Assembly: GCF_014650595.1 (NCBI RefSeq)
Contig: NZ_BMVG01000013.1
Span: forward strand, 1 to 64,000
DNA from: Streptomyces alanosinicus
Lineage (GTDB): Bacteria; Actinomycetota; Actinomycetes; Streptomycetales; Streptomycetaceae
DNA length: 64,000 nucleotides
Reading direction: 5' to 3'
Part shown: piece by piece, positions 25,318 through 35,119 of the stretch
Layout: each line of letters begins with the position of its first letter
Numbering within the stretch: the stretch's first letter is position 1
Made by a program: the position numbers and the translations under genes
The notes under the pieces: model-generated
What the model saw: only the letters and a program-made list of their open reading frames with translations
Databases searched by the model: none
Told to the model about the DNA's origin: nothing

Positions 25318-25758
25318 GGCCCAGTCCCGCTCCAGGTCGAGGCCTCCCGCACGGCGCTGGGTGAACGAGAACCAGTTCCCGGAGTCGTCCCGGAAGAGCG
25401 CCTCCGTGCCGTACGGCCGCTCCTGGGGTTCCTGCAGGAACTCCACGCCGCGGTCCTTGAGTCTCTTGTAGTCCCCGTGGATGTCATCGGTCGCCAGGAC
25501 GCCGGCGCCCAGCGCGCCCTTGGCGACCAGCTTGCGCATCATCTCGGCGGACTCGGGGTCCATCGCCGGCGGCCCCGGCACCATGAGCGTCAGCTCCACG
25601 TCGGGCTGACCGGGGGCGCCGACGGTGAGCCAGCGCATGCCGCCCTCGCCCATGGTCATGTCCGTACGGACCTCCAGGCCCAGCTTCTCGGTGTAGAACT
25701 CCTTGGCCCGGTCCTGGTCGAGGACCCAGACGGTCGTGATGGCAAGCCCCTTGATCAT
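25312..25758 (-). CDS. VOC-family protein (glyoxalase/bleomycin-resistance fold)
   Basis: A 148-residue protein of the vicinal oxygen chelate superfamily. It begins MIKGLAITTVWVLDQDRAKE, then FYTEKLGLEVRTDMTMGEGG and, in the second half, GVEFLQEPQERPYGTEALFR followed by DDSGNWFSF; these are the two beta-alpha-beta-beta-beta modules. Metal ligands cannot be assigned surely and the first position is Thr/Val rather than His, so it may bind rather than catalyse. Its ATG overlaps the stop of the AraC-type gene (25755-25758), so it is the second gene of that unit and probably the regulator's target. Confidence 0.85.
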   Translation of the reverse strand: MIKGLAITTVWVLDQDRAKEFYTEKLGLEVRTDMTMGEGGMRWLTVGAPGQPDVELTLMVPGPPAMDPESAEMMRKLVAKGALGAGVLATDDIHGDYKRLKDRGVEFLQEPQERPYGTEALFRDDSGNWFSFTQRRAGGLDLERDWAC

Positions 25759-26291
25759 CGTTCTGCTCTCCTGTCGGCTGTGCTGGTGCCGTCGGCGGTG
25801 CCGTCCGCCGGGGCGGATCCCCCTTCGTCACCGTAGGCAGAGCCGGGCCCGGAGCGCTTCTCCGATCTTGCGGTGCTGAATCCGCCGGCCCAGAACATGG
25901 CGTAGCAGCCGGGTATCAGGGAGGCGCCTCGGCCCACATGCCGGGCGCGGTACTCGCTCGGGGTCAGTCCCGTGCGCGCCCTGAAGCGGGTGGAGAACGT
26001 GCCGAGGCTGCTGAAGCCGACGAGCGTGCAGATCTCGGTCACGGTGAGGTCGGCACAGCGCAGCATCTCCTCGGCCCGCTCGATGCGCCGGTGGGTCAGA
26101 TACCGGCCGGGTGTCTCGCCGTAGACGTCCTTGAAAGCGCGCAGGAAGTGATACCGGGAGTACCCGGCGCAGGCGGCCACCGCGTCCAGGTCGAGACCGG
26201 GGTCCGCCCAGTCCCGGTCCATCGCGTCCTTGGCCAGACGCAGCCGCCCCACCTTGTCCATGCAGCCGATGGTGACACGGAGCACTGACAT
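25755..26291 (-). CDS. AraC-family transcriptional regulator
   Basis: A protein of 178 residues with the DNA-binding domain at the N terminus rather than the C terminus. Two helix-turn-helix units are seen: LDAVAACAGYSRYHFLRAFK and, after the linker RRIERAEEMLRCADLTVTEI, CTLVGFSSLGTFSTRFRART with the AraC signature GLTPSEYRAR. The C-terminal 55 residues are low-complexity. ATG at 26291 has CGGAG just upstream within a 19-bp duplication; ATG at 26261 (MDKVGRL) is the alternative. Coupled to the VOC gene. Confidence 0.85.
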   Translation of the reverse strand: MSVLRVTIGCMDKVGRLRLAKDAMDRDWADPGLDLDAVAACAGYSRYHFLRAFKDVYGETPGRYLTHRRIERAEEMLRCADLTVTEICTLVGFSSLGTFSTRFRARTGLTPSEYRARHVGRGASLIPGCYAMFWAGGFSTARSEKRSGPGSAYGDEGGSAPADGTADGTSTADRRAER

Positions 26292-26325
26292 CGACTCCGG
26301 ACGGAGACATCGGCTCCGGACGGAG
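26288..26325. repeat. 19-bp tandem duplication over the AraC gene start
   Basis: Copies at 26288-26306 and 26307-26325 differ at one base. On the minus strand each contains CCGGAG followed by ATG, so the ribosome binding site and start codon are duplicated; only the copy at 26291 is in frame with the AraC domain. Confidence 0.8.
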
Positions 26326-26330
26326 AACGA

Positions 26331-26368
26331 GGAAGACCCCGGGGGCGGACACCGACCCGGGGTCTTCC
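26331..26368 (-). terminator. Terminator of the DHA2 exporter gene
   Basis: GGAAGACCCCGGG (26331-26343) and CCCGGGGTCTTCC (26356-26368) form a perfect 13-bp stem with a 12-base loop, 14 bases after the exporter stop codon. Confidence 0.85.
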
Positions 26369-26381
26369 GTTCAGGCAGGGC

Positions 26382-27980
26382 TCACACGGCCTCGACCACG
26401 GCCATCGGCGCCGCGTCCTCGTCGCCGTCGCCGTCGCCGTCCGCCGAAGGCTTGGGCGCCCCGCTCCTGAGGGGCACCTCCTTCACGAACAGCGCCGCGA
26501 TCAGTACGACCACCGAGATCGCCGCGGCCGGCAGGAAGGCCGCGTGGATACCGGCGGACACCGCGTACTGGTACGCGTCCCGGATCACGGGCGGCAGCAT
26601 CTTGAGGTGCTTCGCGTCCAGTTGCGCGGACTTCTCGGTGACGCCCTTGCCCAGCGCACCGGCCCGCTCGGCCATGACGTGCTTGACCCTGTCGTTGAAC
26701 AGCGCGCCCATGATGGCGACGCCGAAGGACGAGCCGAGCGTACGGAACAGGGTCGCGGACGAGGACGCCACGCCCATGTCCTTCATCTCCACGCTGTTCT
26801 GCGCCACCAGCATGGTGATCTGCATCAGGCAGCCCATGCCGAGGCCCACCACAGCCATGAAGACACCCGAGGTGAAGCGGCTCGTACCCGTGTCCATCGT
26901 CGACAGCAGATACAGCCCGACGGCCATCAGCGCGCCGCCGGCGATCGGGAAGACCTTGTAGCGGCCGCTGTTGGTGGTGACCCGGCCCGCGACCATCGAG
27001 GTCACCAGCATCGCGCCCAGCATCGGCAGGAGCAGCAGACCGGAGTTGGTGGCGGAGGCGCCCTGCACCGACTGCTGGTACAGCGGCAGATAGAGCGTGG
27101 CGCCGAACATCACGAAACCGGTGATGAAGCCGATGACGGACATCAGGGTGAAGTTGCGGCTGCGGAACATGTGCAGCGGCAGCACGGGCTCGGATGCCCT
27201 GCTCTGCCACCACACGAACCCGATCAGCGCGACGAGGCCGATGGAGATCAGCTCCATGATGCGCGCGGAGGTCCAGGCGTACTCGGTGCCGCCCCAGGTG
27301 GTGACCAGCACGATCGCCGTGATGCCGACGGTCAGCAGCGCGACACCCAGGTAGTCGATGCGCGCCTTCGCGCGCTTCTTGGGCAGATGCAGCACGGCAC
27401 TGACCAGCGCCAGGGCCACGGCGCCCAGCGGCAGGTTGATGTAGAACGACCAGCGCCAGCCCCAGTTGTCGGTGATGGTGCCGCCGACCAGCGGGCCGCC
27501 GATCATCGCCAGCGCCATGACGCCGGCCATCATGCCGGTGTACTTGCCGCGCTCCCGCGGCGGTATCAGGTCGCCGATGATCGCCATGACACCGACCATC
27601 AGACCGCCGGCGCCGAGCCCCTGCACGGCCCGGAAACCGATCAGCTCGCCCATGTTCTGAGCCATGCCGCTGAGCGCCGAGCCGATCAGGAAGATCACGA
27701 TCGAGCTGAGGAAGGCGCCCTTGCGGCCGTACATGTCGCCGACCTTGCCCCAGATCGGGGTCGAGGCCGCGGTGGCGAGGGTGTAGCCGGTGACCACCCA
27801 GGACAGGTGCTCCAGGCCCCCCAGGTCGCCCACGATCGTCGGCATCGCCGTACCCACGATCATGTTGTCGAGCATCGCGAGCATCATCGCGATCATGAGC
27901 GCGAGCAGGACCACTCGCACGCTTCTGGGCCGTTTGCCCTCGGGTTGAGCGTCCGTGACGCTTTCGACCGTGTCCGCCAT
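26382..27980 (-). CDS. DHA2-family multidrug MFS exporter
   Basis: A 532-residue proton-driven efflux protein of the 14-transmembrane EmrB/QacA type. Marker motifs are LDNMIVGTAMPTIVGDLGG in helix 1, WVVTGYTLATAASTPIWGKV and GDMYGRK in loop 2-3 (motif A), and IGGPLVGGTITDNWGWRWSF for motif C. The C terminus is acidic. ATG at 27980 follows GGGGAAGAG. It is divergent from a TetR-type gene at 28107 with nested inverted repeats in the gap, the usual layout for a drug exporter repressed by its neighbour and induced by substrate. The substrate is unknown. Confidence 0.93.
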   Translation of the reverse strand: MADTVESVTDAQPEGKRPRSVRVVLLALMIAMMLAMLDNMIVGTAMPTIVGDLGGLEHLSWVVTGYTLATAASTPIWGKVGDMYGRKGAFLSSIVIFLIGSALSGMAQNMGELIGFRAVQGLGAGGLMVGVMAIIGDLIPPRERGKYTGMMAGVMALAMIGGPLVGGTITDNWGWRWSFYINLPLGAVALALVSAVLHLPKKRAKARIDYLGVALLTVGITAIVLVTTWGGTEYAWTSARIMELISIGLVALIGFVWWQSRASEPVLPLHMFRSRNFTLMSVIGFITGFVMFGATLYLPLYQQSVQGASATNSGLLLLPMLGAMLVTSMVAGRVTTNSGRYKVFPIAGGALMAVGLYLLSTMDTGTSRFTSGVFMAVVGLGMGCLMQITMLVAQNSVEMKDMGVASSSATLFRTLGSSFGVAIMGALFNDRVKHVMAERAGALGKGVTEKSAQLDAKHLKMLPPVIRDAYQYAVSAGIHAAFLPAAAISVVVLIAALFVKEVPLRSGAPKPSADGDGDGDEDAAPMAVVEAV

Positions 27981-28008
27981 CTCTTCCCCACTCCCCCTGC
28001 GACAACCC

Positions 28009-28079
28009 ACTTACTTGCCGACCGGCTAGTTCACTACACTGGGAAGGTAGACCTGTAACTAGCCGGGCGTCAAGTAAGT
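28009..28079. promoter_or_regulatory. Nested inverted repeats and divergent promoters (exporter/TetR)
   Basis: Two pairs of arms share one dyad axis near 28044: ACTTACTTG (28009-28017) with CAAGTAAGT (28071-28079), and CCGGCTAGTT (28022-28031) with AACTAGCCGG (28057-28066), each pair separated from the next by four bases. Each half also reads as an imperfect 18-bp TetR-type operator. On the minus strand TTGACG (28073-28068) and TACCTT (28049-28044), 18 apart, form the exporter promoter. On the plus strand TTACTT (28011-28016) and TACACT (28035-28040), 18 apart, may drive the regulator gene. Confidence 0.75.
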
Positions 28080-28106
28080 TTCCGTGGGAGCGCAAGGAGT
28101 ACGAGG

Positions 28107-28718
28107 ATGGGCGGCACCATGAACGGCCCCAAGCAGCAGCGCCGCGGCAACACCCGCCAGCGCATCCAGGACGTGGCGCTCGAACTCTTCGCGGAGCAGG
28201 GCTACGAGAAGACCTCCCTGCGCGAGATCGCCGAGCGTCTCGACGTCACGAAGGCAGCCCTGTACTACCACTTCAAGACGAAGGAAGAGATCATCGTCAG
28301 CCTCTTCGAGGACCTGACGAAACCGATGGAGGAACTCATCGAGTGGGGACGGCAGCAGCCGCACACCCTGGACACCAAGCAGGAGATCGTCCGGCGCTAC
28401 AGCGAGGCCCTCGCCGGCGCGGAGCCGCTGTTCCGCTTCATGCAGGAGAACCAGGCGACGGTCCGGGAACTGCGCATCGGCGACACCTTCAAGGACCGGA
28501 TGCGCGGCCTGCGGGACATCCTCATCGACCCGGACGCCGAACTGGTCGACCAGGTGCGCTCGGTCAGCGCGATGTTCACGATGCACGCCGGGATGTTCGT
28601 GATGCAGGACCTGGAAGGCGACCCCGAGAAGAAGCGCGCAGCTGTCCTGGAGGTCGCCCTGGATCTGATCACCCAGGCACACGAGCGCGCCCACGGGAAG
28701 GGCTGCGGGAAGAACTAG
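28107..28718 (+). CDS. TetR-family repressor (of the divergent exporter)
   Basis: A 203-residue regulator. The helix-turn-helix domain is residues 15-60: TRQRIQDVALELFAEQGYEK, TSLREIAERLDVTKAALYYH, FKTKEEIIVSLFED. The C-terminal ligand domain is the all-helical Streptomyces type. ATG at 28107 follows AAGGAGTACGAGG; the internal ATG four codons later (MNGPKQQRR) is an alternative. Divergent transcription from the DHA2 exporter and the operator-like repeats between them suggest autoregulation and control of the exporter. Confidence 0.92.
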   Translation: MGGTMNGPKQQRRGNTRQRIQDVALELFAEQGYEKTSLREIAERLDVTKAALYYHFKTKEEIIVSLFEDLTKPMEELIEWGRQQPHTLDTKQEIVRRYSEALAGAEPLFRFMQENQATVRELRIGDTFKDRMRGLRDILIDPDAELVDQVRSVSAMFTMHAGMFVMQDLEGDPEKKRAAVLEVALDLITQAHERAHGKGCGKN

Positions 28719-28726
28719 GGCCTGGA

Positions 28727-29275
28727 TCAGAAGCGGACGCCCTTGGTGCGCAGGAAGGCGACCGGGTCGACGGCGGAGCCGAAGTTCGGGGTCGTGCGGA
28801 TCTCGAAGTGCAGGTGCGGGCCGGAGGAGTTGCCGGTGGAGCCGGACAGGGCGATGCGCTGTCCGGTCTTGACGATCTGGCCGGCCCTGACGTCGATCCG
28901 GGACAGGTGCGCGTACTGCGAGTAGGCGCCGCTGCCGTGCTTGACGACGACGGCGTTGCCGTACGCCGGGCCGTCACCGGCGCCGTTCGGGCCGGCCTTG
29001 ACCACGGTGCCGCCATGGATGGCGACGACCTCGGTGCCGGTCGGCACCGCGAAGTCCTGACCGCTGTGCTTGGCCTGCCACATGGCGCCGGCCTGCATGT
29101 AGCCGGCCGACAGCGTGTACTTCTTCACCGGGTCGACCCAGGCGGCGGAGGGCGCGGCGGCGCTCGCGACCCCGGCCCCCGCGACGGCCGTGGCCCCGGC
29201 ACCGGCGGCCAGAACGGCCATGCGGGCGCGGAGCGAGGACGTACAGGAAGAGCGGGACGTGGCGCGCTGGAACAT
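28727..29275 (-). CDS. Secreted M23-family peptidoglycan endopeptidase
   Basis: A 182-residue exported zinc peptidase. The signal peptide covers residues 1-40 (RMAVLAAGAGATAVAGAGVA ... ASA). The LytM/M23 domain has the ligands HSGQDFA (HxxxD) and PHLHFEI (HxH), with GNAVVVKHGSGAYSQYAHLS between them. It should cleave cross-bridges of peptidoglycan during growth or germination. The gene ends eight bases after the TetR gene, convergently. The 5' leader is long and strongly structured (29305-29470). Confidence 0.92.
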   Translation of the reverse strand: MFQRATSRSSCTSSLRARMAVLAAGAGATAVAGAGVASAAAPSAAWVDPVKKYTLSAGYMQAGAMWQAKHSGQDFAVPTGTEVVAIHGGTVVKAGPNGAGDGPAYGNAVVVKHGSGAYSQYAHLSRIDVRAGQIVKTGQRIALSGSTGNSSGPHLHFEIRTTPNFGSAVDPVAFLRTKGVRF

Positions 29276-29304
29276 CGAAACCTCGTGGATTCGGGGACAG
29301 AACC

Positions 29305-29394
29305 GCCACCCGGCGGACTGACGGTCCGCCGGGTGGCCATCCCTTGGTAACCGAGCGCCCCGGACGCCCCAAAACGCTTGTCTACGGCGTCCGG
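29305..29394 (-). promoter_or_regulatory. Structured 5' leader of the M23 peptidase (candidate attenuator)
   Basis: On the minus strand, a perfect 14-bp hairpin (29305-29318 with 29324-29337, five-base loop) ends 30 bases before the start codon, and a 9-bp hairpin pairs CCGGACGCC (29394-29386) with GGCGTCCGG (29368-29360). A second copy of GGACGCCGT lies further upstream at 29470-29462 and could compete for the same partner. Such mutually exclusive pairings are typical of riboswitches and attenuators. I could not match it to the ydaO (c-di-AMP) consensus by eye. Confidence 0.55.
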
Positions 29395-29460
29395 TAGTAG
29401 ATGACGGCAAATCCGCCCACTTTTTGACAGCCCTGCGATCCTTCGGTCAGCACCGCAGGC

Positions 29461-29486
29461 GACGGCGTCCTTTCCGGTACGGTTCC
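29461..29486 (-). promoter_or_regulatory. Possible sigma-E-type promoter for the M23 gene
   Basis: On the minus strand GGAAC (29486-29482) and CGTC (29464-29461) are 17 bases apart, the spacing of the sigma-E consensus. The -10 continues GCC rather than the favoured TAA, so it is weak evidence. Confidence 0.3.
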
Positions 29487-29734
29487 GGGACCAAAGTCCC
29501 CTTCGCCCGGCCGACCGATCCCACTATCCAGGTTAGTAAGGGATATATCGCCTGTGCGGCTTATCACCGGGTCTTCAAACCGGTGATCACGGAAATGTGA
29601 CGCACACCTCTAGGCACCTACCGTCCAGTAACCTTACGGTTTCCCTCGCGACACCCTCACCTCAGATCATGCCCCTGACATTCATGCCCCTGACATTTAC
29701 GTCATGCGTCCGGACGTGAGAGGAACCCCCACCG

Positions 29735-30391
29735 ATGACCAGAGGCCCCTGGGCTCGCCGTATGTCCGCCACCGCCGTCTGCGTGGCCGCCCTGGCCGCC
29801 ATGGCCGCCCCGGCCCAGGCCGCGACGGCGAGCAGCGCCACCGACGCCTCCGCCTCCACGGCCACCGCGTCCGCCGCGTCCGCCGCGTCCGCCGCGAAGG
29901 TCGACTACGCCACCTGGCAGAAGGACTGCCAGACGGTGATGGACCAGGCCCTGCCGTATCTGAAGGCGCGGATCGCCGCCGCCGAGCCGGGCGAGAAGCA
30001 GGCGATCGTCTTCGACATCGACAACACCACCCTGGAGACCGACTTCGGCTTCAGCTACCCGCAGCCGGCCAACAAGCCCGTCCTGAACGTCGCGAAGTAC
30101 GCCCAGGAGCACGGCGTCAAGCTGTTCTTCGTGACGGCCCGTCCGGGCATCATCTACCTGCCCACCGAGTACAACCTGGAACACGACGGCTACGACGTCT
30201 CCGGCCTCTATGTGCGCGGCCTGTTCGACCTCTTCAAGGACGTCGCCGCCTACAAGACCGCCCAGCGCGTCGACATCGAGAACAAGGGCTACACGATCGT
30301 CGCGAACATCGGCAACAACGCCTCCGACCTTTCCGGCGGCCACGCCGAGAAGACCTTCAAACTGCCGGACTACAACGGACAGTTGTCCTGA
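29735..30391 (+). CDS. Secreted HAD-family acid phosphatase
   Basis: A 218-residue exported protein. Signal peptide residues 1-30 (cleavage after AQA), then an Ala/Ser-rich stretch with repeats ASAASAASAA. The HAD domain has motif I FDIDNTTLETDFGFSY (nucleophile Asp in DIDNT), motif II as FFVTARPG and motif III with the Lys in DVAAYKTAQR; acidic motif IV is not obvious beyond NNASDL. This is the class B/C acid phosphatase (DDDD) group. It probably removes phosphate from organic substrates outside the cell. GAGAGGAA precedes ATG 29735. It is transcribed away from the M23 gene. Confidence 0.88.
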   Translation: MTRGPWARRMSATAVCVAALAAMAAPAQAATASSATDASASTATASAASAASAAKVDYATWQKDCQTVMDQALPYLKARIAAAEPGEKQAIVFDIDNTTLETDFGFSYPQPANKPVLNVAKYAQEHGVKLFFVTARPGIIYLPTEYNLEHDGYDVSGLYVRGLFDLFKDVAAYKTAQRVDIENKGYTIVANIGNNASDLSGGHAEKTFKLPDYNGQLS

Positions 30392-30461
30392 CGCAGGGCA
30401 CCATCACCGGGCCAGGCTCCATCCGCGCGCCTCAGTCGTCGTACGACCACGGGGGTGGCGG

Positions 30462-30814
30462 ATGGAGCCCGCAGCCATCGGCGGAAAGCTGGCGTCATCA
30501 CTGGTCACGCCACTGCTGAAGGCCGCCCAGGACATCGGATTCGAGATCCGGTATATCTGCAATACCTGGCCGCAAAACACGGCATGCTCACGATCTACGG
30601 CATTGACCTCAGCAATTCACCGGACCGCTGGCCGCTGGACGCCGCCTGTCTGAGCCTGGAGGCGGTCGGATGCGGCGAGGAACCGCTCGGCCCCGCGTTC
30701 GGGATGCCGCGCGGCCCAAGGCTGGCCGGGGTCGAAGTCCTGCACGTGAGCCTACGCGGCCCACTTTCCGGACGCCGAGGTGGTGCCCCGCCGTCCCGTC
30801 CCTGGGCCTTCTGA
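30462..30814 (+). pseudogene. Remnant of a NACHT-type STAND NTPase gene
   Basis: ATG 30462 opens MEPAAIGGKLASSLVTPLLK, which I recognise as the usual first helix of Streptomyces NACHT proteins with an N-terminal helical (NNH) domain. About 27 codons in, the frame is lost. A second frame resumes near 30550 with YLQYLAAKHGMLTIYGIDLS then PDRWPLDAACLSLEAVG, a segment I recall from just before the NACHT domain in the same proteins. The domain itself (Walker A and B) and the C-terminal repeats are missing. It is therefore a frameshifted, internally and 3'-deleted fragment. Family assignment is from memory and needs a search; such proteins include antiphage STAND NTPases. Confidence 0.5.
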
Positions 30815-30831
30815 AGTCCGCCGGGTACGGC

Positions 30832-30865
30832 GAAGGGGCCGGTGCCCGAAGGCACCGGCCCCTTC
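30832..30865. terminator. Terminator of clpC
   Basis: GAAGGGGCCGGTGCC (30832-30846) and its exact reverse complement (30851-30865) form a 15-bp stem with a CGAA tetraloop, 31 bases after the clpC stop. It is the strongest tetraloop hairpin in the window. Confidence 0.9.
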
Positions 30866-30895
30866 GACTCGGCTGATCCGCCGGAGGCCTGAGGC

Positions 30896-33421
<2,526 letters not shown>

Positions 33422-33852
33422 CGTTAATCGCTCCTCAGAGCGGTCAGGCAGTGGGGGGAACTTCCCCTCCCTGTCCTTCCGCAGCTTAGTCCCGCAAGCG
33501 GGGACCGCTCATTCCAACTGCCGACACCGTCCTTGGCCTCCTGACCCCGAACGCCGACATCTGCTCCAACCCGATGGTGCGAGACGATGTTCCCGCAGGC
33601 CAGGCAGTTACCCTCATCGTCAGTACGCCGATGGCGAACGTGAGACGACCCGTCCTGCGTGTCGCCCCCTCCCACTAGGCATGTCTTACCCGCTGGGGCC
33701 GACACTCCATGCCGCGCGCACCCGTTCCCTCCGCTATGGGCGAACAACCCTGCGCCTCTCCGCACCCCCACGCGCCCCCCTCCATGGGGACTCTGTGCGA
33801 TCGAGAAGACACTCAGCGTAACTTGCCCGTCGCTTGGGCGGTTGCACGTGGC
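33422..33852. other. 431-base intergenic region between clpC and a divergent gene
   Basis: Contains the clpC leader (about 190 bases), the ClgR box at 33626-33639 and possible clpC -10 TAACTG (minus strand, 33610-33605). The part nearest the plus-strand gene (33700-33850) is CCC-rich and could be N-terminal coding only if the in-frame ATG at 33709 were used, which its codon bias does not support. Confidence 0.55.
33626..33639 (-). promoter_or_regulatory. ClgR operator upstream of clpC
   Basis: The minus strand reads GTTCGCCATCGGCG, an exact match to the ClgR consensus GTTCGCYNNNRGCG that I recall from S. lividans, where ClgR activates clpC, clpP and lon. It sits where an activator would overlap the -35 of a promoter with TAACTG at 33610-33605. 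Confidence 0.75.
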
Positions 33853-34602
33853 ATGGCTGGCTCGTTCCCCACGCCCCCCTCGCCCCCCACGGACCCCATG
33901 GCTCCCTCGGACCCCATGACGCGCGATGCCGCTGCTCATGATGTCGCTGCTCATACGGTCCCCCTTCCCCGCCGGCCCCTCGATCCGGAACCGGAGTCCT
34001 GTGCTCCATCAGTCTGCCCGGATGCCCGGACCCGCCACTGGTACGAGAACGATCTGGGATGGGCGACCGTGCCCGGACGGCCGCTGCGGTTGCTCACCGG
34101 GATGCGGTTCGACGTCCTGGACGTGCCGGCCGAGGCGGGCACGGGGGCGCTCAGGCATCTCGCGCCGGGCTCTCCGGTGGCCCTCAAGGGGGACCGGATG
34201 GAGCTTCTGGTGGCCGTGGGCAGCGCGGAGGAGATGCCGGGGCTGCTGGACTGGCTGGAGTGGAGCGCCGTCACCCTCGATCTGCGGGTCCTGGGCGCTG
34301 GCGACGCGATGGAGGCGCCGCTTCCACCCGCCGGGGCGCACACACCGGAGCCGCCCGGAGCCGCTGCGCCGGGGGCCGGACCGGTTCAGGGGGCCGCCGT
34401 ATGGCTGCGGCCCCCTGGTCCTGGAGGCGAGGTCGAGGCCTCGCTGCCGGCGATGCCGGCCGTGGGACGCGCGGGAAGCGCCCCCGATCTCGTACGACTG
34501 GTGGACACGGTGGCCGCAGAGTGCCACCGGGTCCGGCTGCGGCGTCTGCGCGCCGGACTGCCGACCGCCTGCCGACGGGTTCAGCCGTTGGCCTTCTCGT
34601 AG
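33853..34602 (+). CDS. Conserved actinobacterial protein, possibly related to prim-pol domain proteins
   Basis: About 249 residues, depending on the start. The conserved core is HWYENDLGWATVPGRPLRLL, TGMRFDVLDVPAEAGTGALR and VALKGDRMELLVAVGSAEEM, recalling the N-terminal half of bifunctional primase/polymerase proteins but without a visible catalytic triad. The second half is Pro/Gly-rich, ending in basic helices. Start candidates are ATG 33853, 33898 and 33916; none has a good ribosome binding site. The 3' end overlaps the convergent lsr2 gene by 22 bases. I do not assign a function. Confidence 0.6.
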   Translation: MAGSFPTPPSPPTDPMAPSDPMTRDAAAHDVAAHTVPLPRRPLDPEPESCAPSVCPDARTRHWYENDLGWATVPGRPLRLLTGMRFDVLDVPAEAGTGALRHLAPGSPVALKGDRMELLVAVGSAEEMPGLLDWLEWSAVTLDLRVLGAGDAMEAPLPPAGAHTPEPPGAAAPGAGPVQGAAVWLRPPGPGGEVEASLPAMPAVGRAGSAPDLVRLVDTVAAECHRVRLRRLRAGLPTACRRVQPLAFS

Positions 34603-34916
34603 GCCTCGCGAATGGACGCGGGAACACGGCCGCGGTCGTTGACCTCGTAGCCGTTCTCCTTCGCCCAGGCGCGGATCGCCGCGGTGTCCTGATTGCCACC
34701 GGAAGCGGCACGCGCCTTTCCACGTCCGCCCGAGGCACGGCCACCCGTACGACGACCGCCCTTCACATAGGCGTCGAGAAGACCCCGCAGCTTGTCCGCA
34801 TTGGCGGTCGTGAGATCGATCTCGTACGTCTTGCCGTCCAGCGCGAACGTCACCGTCTCGTCCGCCTCGCCGCCGTCGAGGTCGTCGACAAGAAGGACCT
34901 GAACCTTCTGTGCCAC
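34581..34916 (-). CDS. lsr2: Nucleoid-associated xenogeneic silencer Lsr2
   Basis: An H-NS-like protein that binds AT-rich DNA and silences acquired genes; 111 residues. The N-terminal oligomerisation domain is residues 1-50 (QKVQVLLVDDLDGGEADETV). The C-terminal domain (about 75-111) has the minor-groove RGR hook in YEVNDRGRVPASIREAYEKA. The start is taken as GTG 34916 because AAAGGAAAT lies just upstream; an in-frame ATG at 34931 would place that motif inside the gene. A repetitive palindrome lies in the probable promoter at 34989-35004. Confidence 0.97.
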   Translation of the reverse strand: MAQKVQVLLVDDLDGGEADETVTFALDGKTYEIDLTTANADKLRGLLDAYVKGGRRTGGRASGGRGKARAASGGNQDTAAIRAWAKENGYEVNDRGRVPASIREAYEKANG

Positions 34917-34988
34917 CGGATTTCCTTTCATCGATAACGTTGAGGGCCAGGGGTCTGCGGCGTCCGCCGTTTCGCCGCCCCTGTTATA

Positions 34989-35004
34989 TGCAGTACTGCA
35001 GTAC
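34989..35004. promoter_or_regulatory. Tandem 8-bp palindromic repeat in the lsr2 promoter
   Basis: TGCAGTAC occurs twice in tandem, producing two overlapping perfect 12-bp palindromes (34989-35000 and 34993-35004). On the minus strand it is followed immediately by TATAAC, a possible -10, with TTTCCG 18 bases before it. The position in the spacer suggests a repressor site. Confidence 0.55.
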
Positions 35005-35119
35005 GTCGGAAAGCAAACCGCTTTTGCCGGAAAAACACAAACCCCTGGCAGAGGGCCGCCCGGCCGCCTCCGCCCGGAAACATGCGCGTTTCGGACATAG
35101 GGCACCTGGGCAAAGACGA

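Larger units (their letters stand above)
29276..29734. other. 459-base gap between divergent M23 and HAD genes
   Basis: Besides the hairpins of the M23 leader, this gap holds an 8-bp stem ATCACCGG/CCGGTGAT (29563-29570, 29580-29587), the AT-rich segment GATATATC near 29542, and two 15-bp tandem copies of ATGCCCCTGACATT(C/T) at 29669-29698. A 61-codon frame on the minus strand (29382-29567) has mixed codon character and is not called. Confidence 0.6.

Noticed and set aside
29305..29470. A standard ydaO (c-di-AMP) riboswitch
   Set aside because: The core sequences I recall for Streptomyces ydaO elements are not visible by eye; kept only as a candidate RNA of unknown class.
29382..29567. 61-codon minus-strand frame before the M23 gene
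   Set aside because: Third-position GC is mixed and the frame covers the hairpins of the leader. I cannot support it as a gene, though its last 25 codons look somewhat coding.
33709..33852. N-terminal extension of the gene at 33853 starting at ATG 33709
   Set aside because: The segment is Pro/His-rich with poor codon bias and no ribosome binding site.
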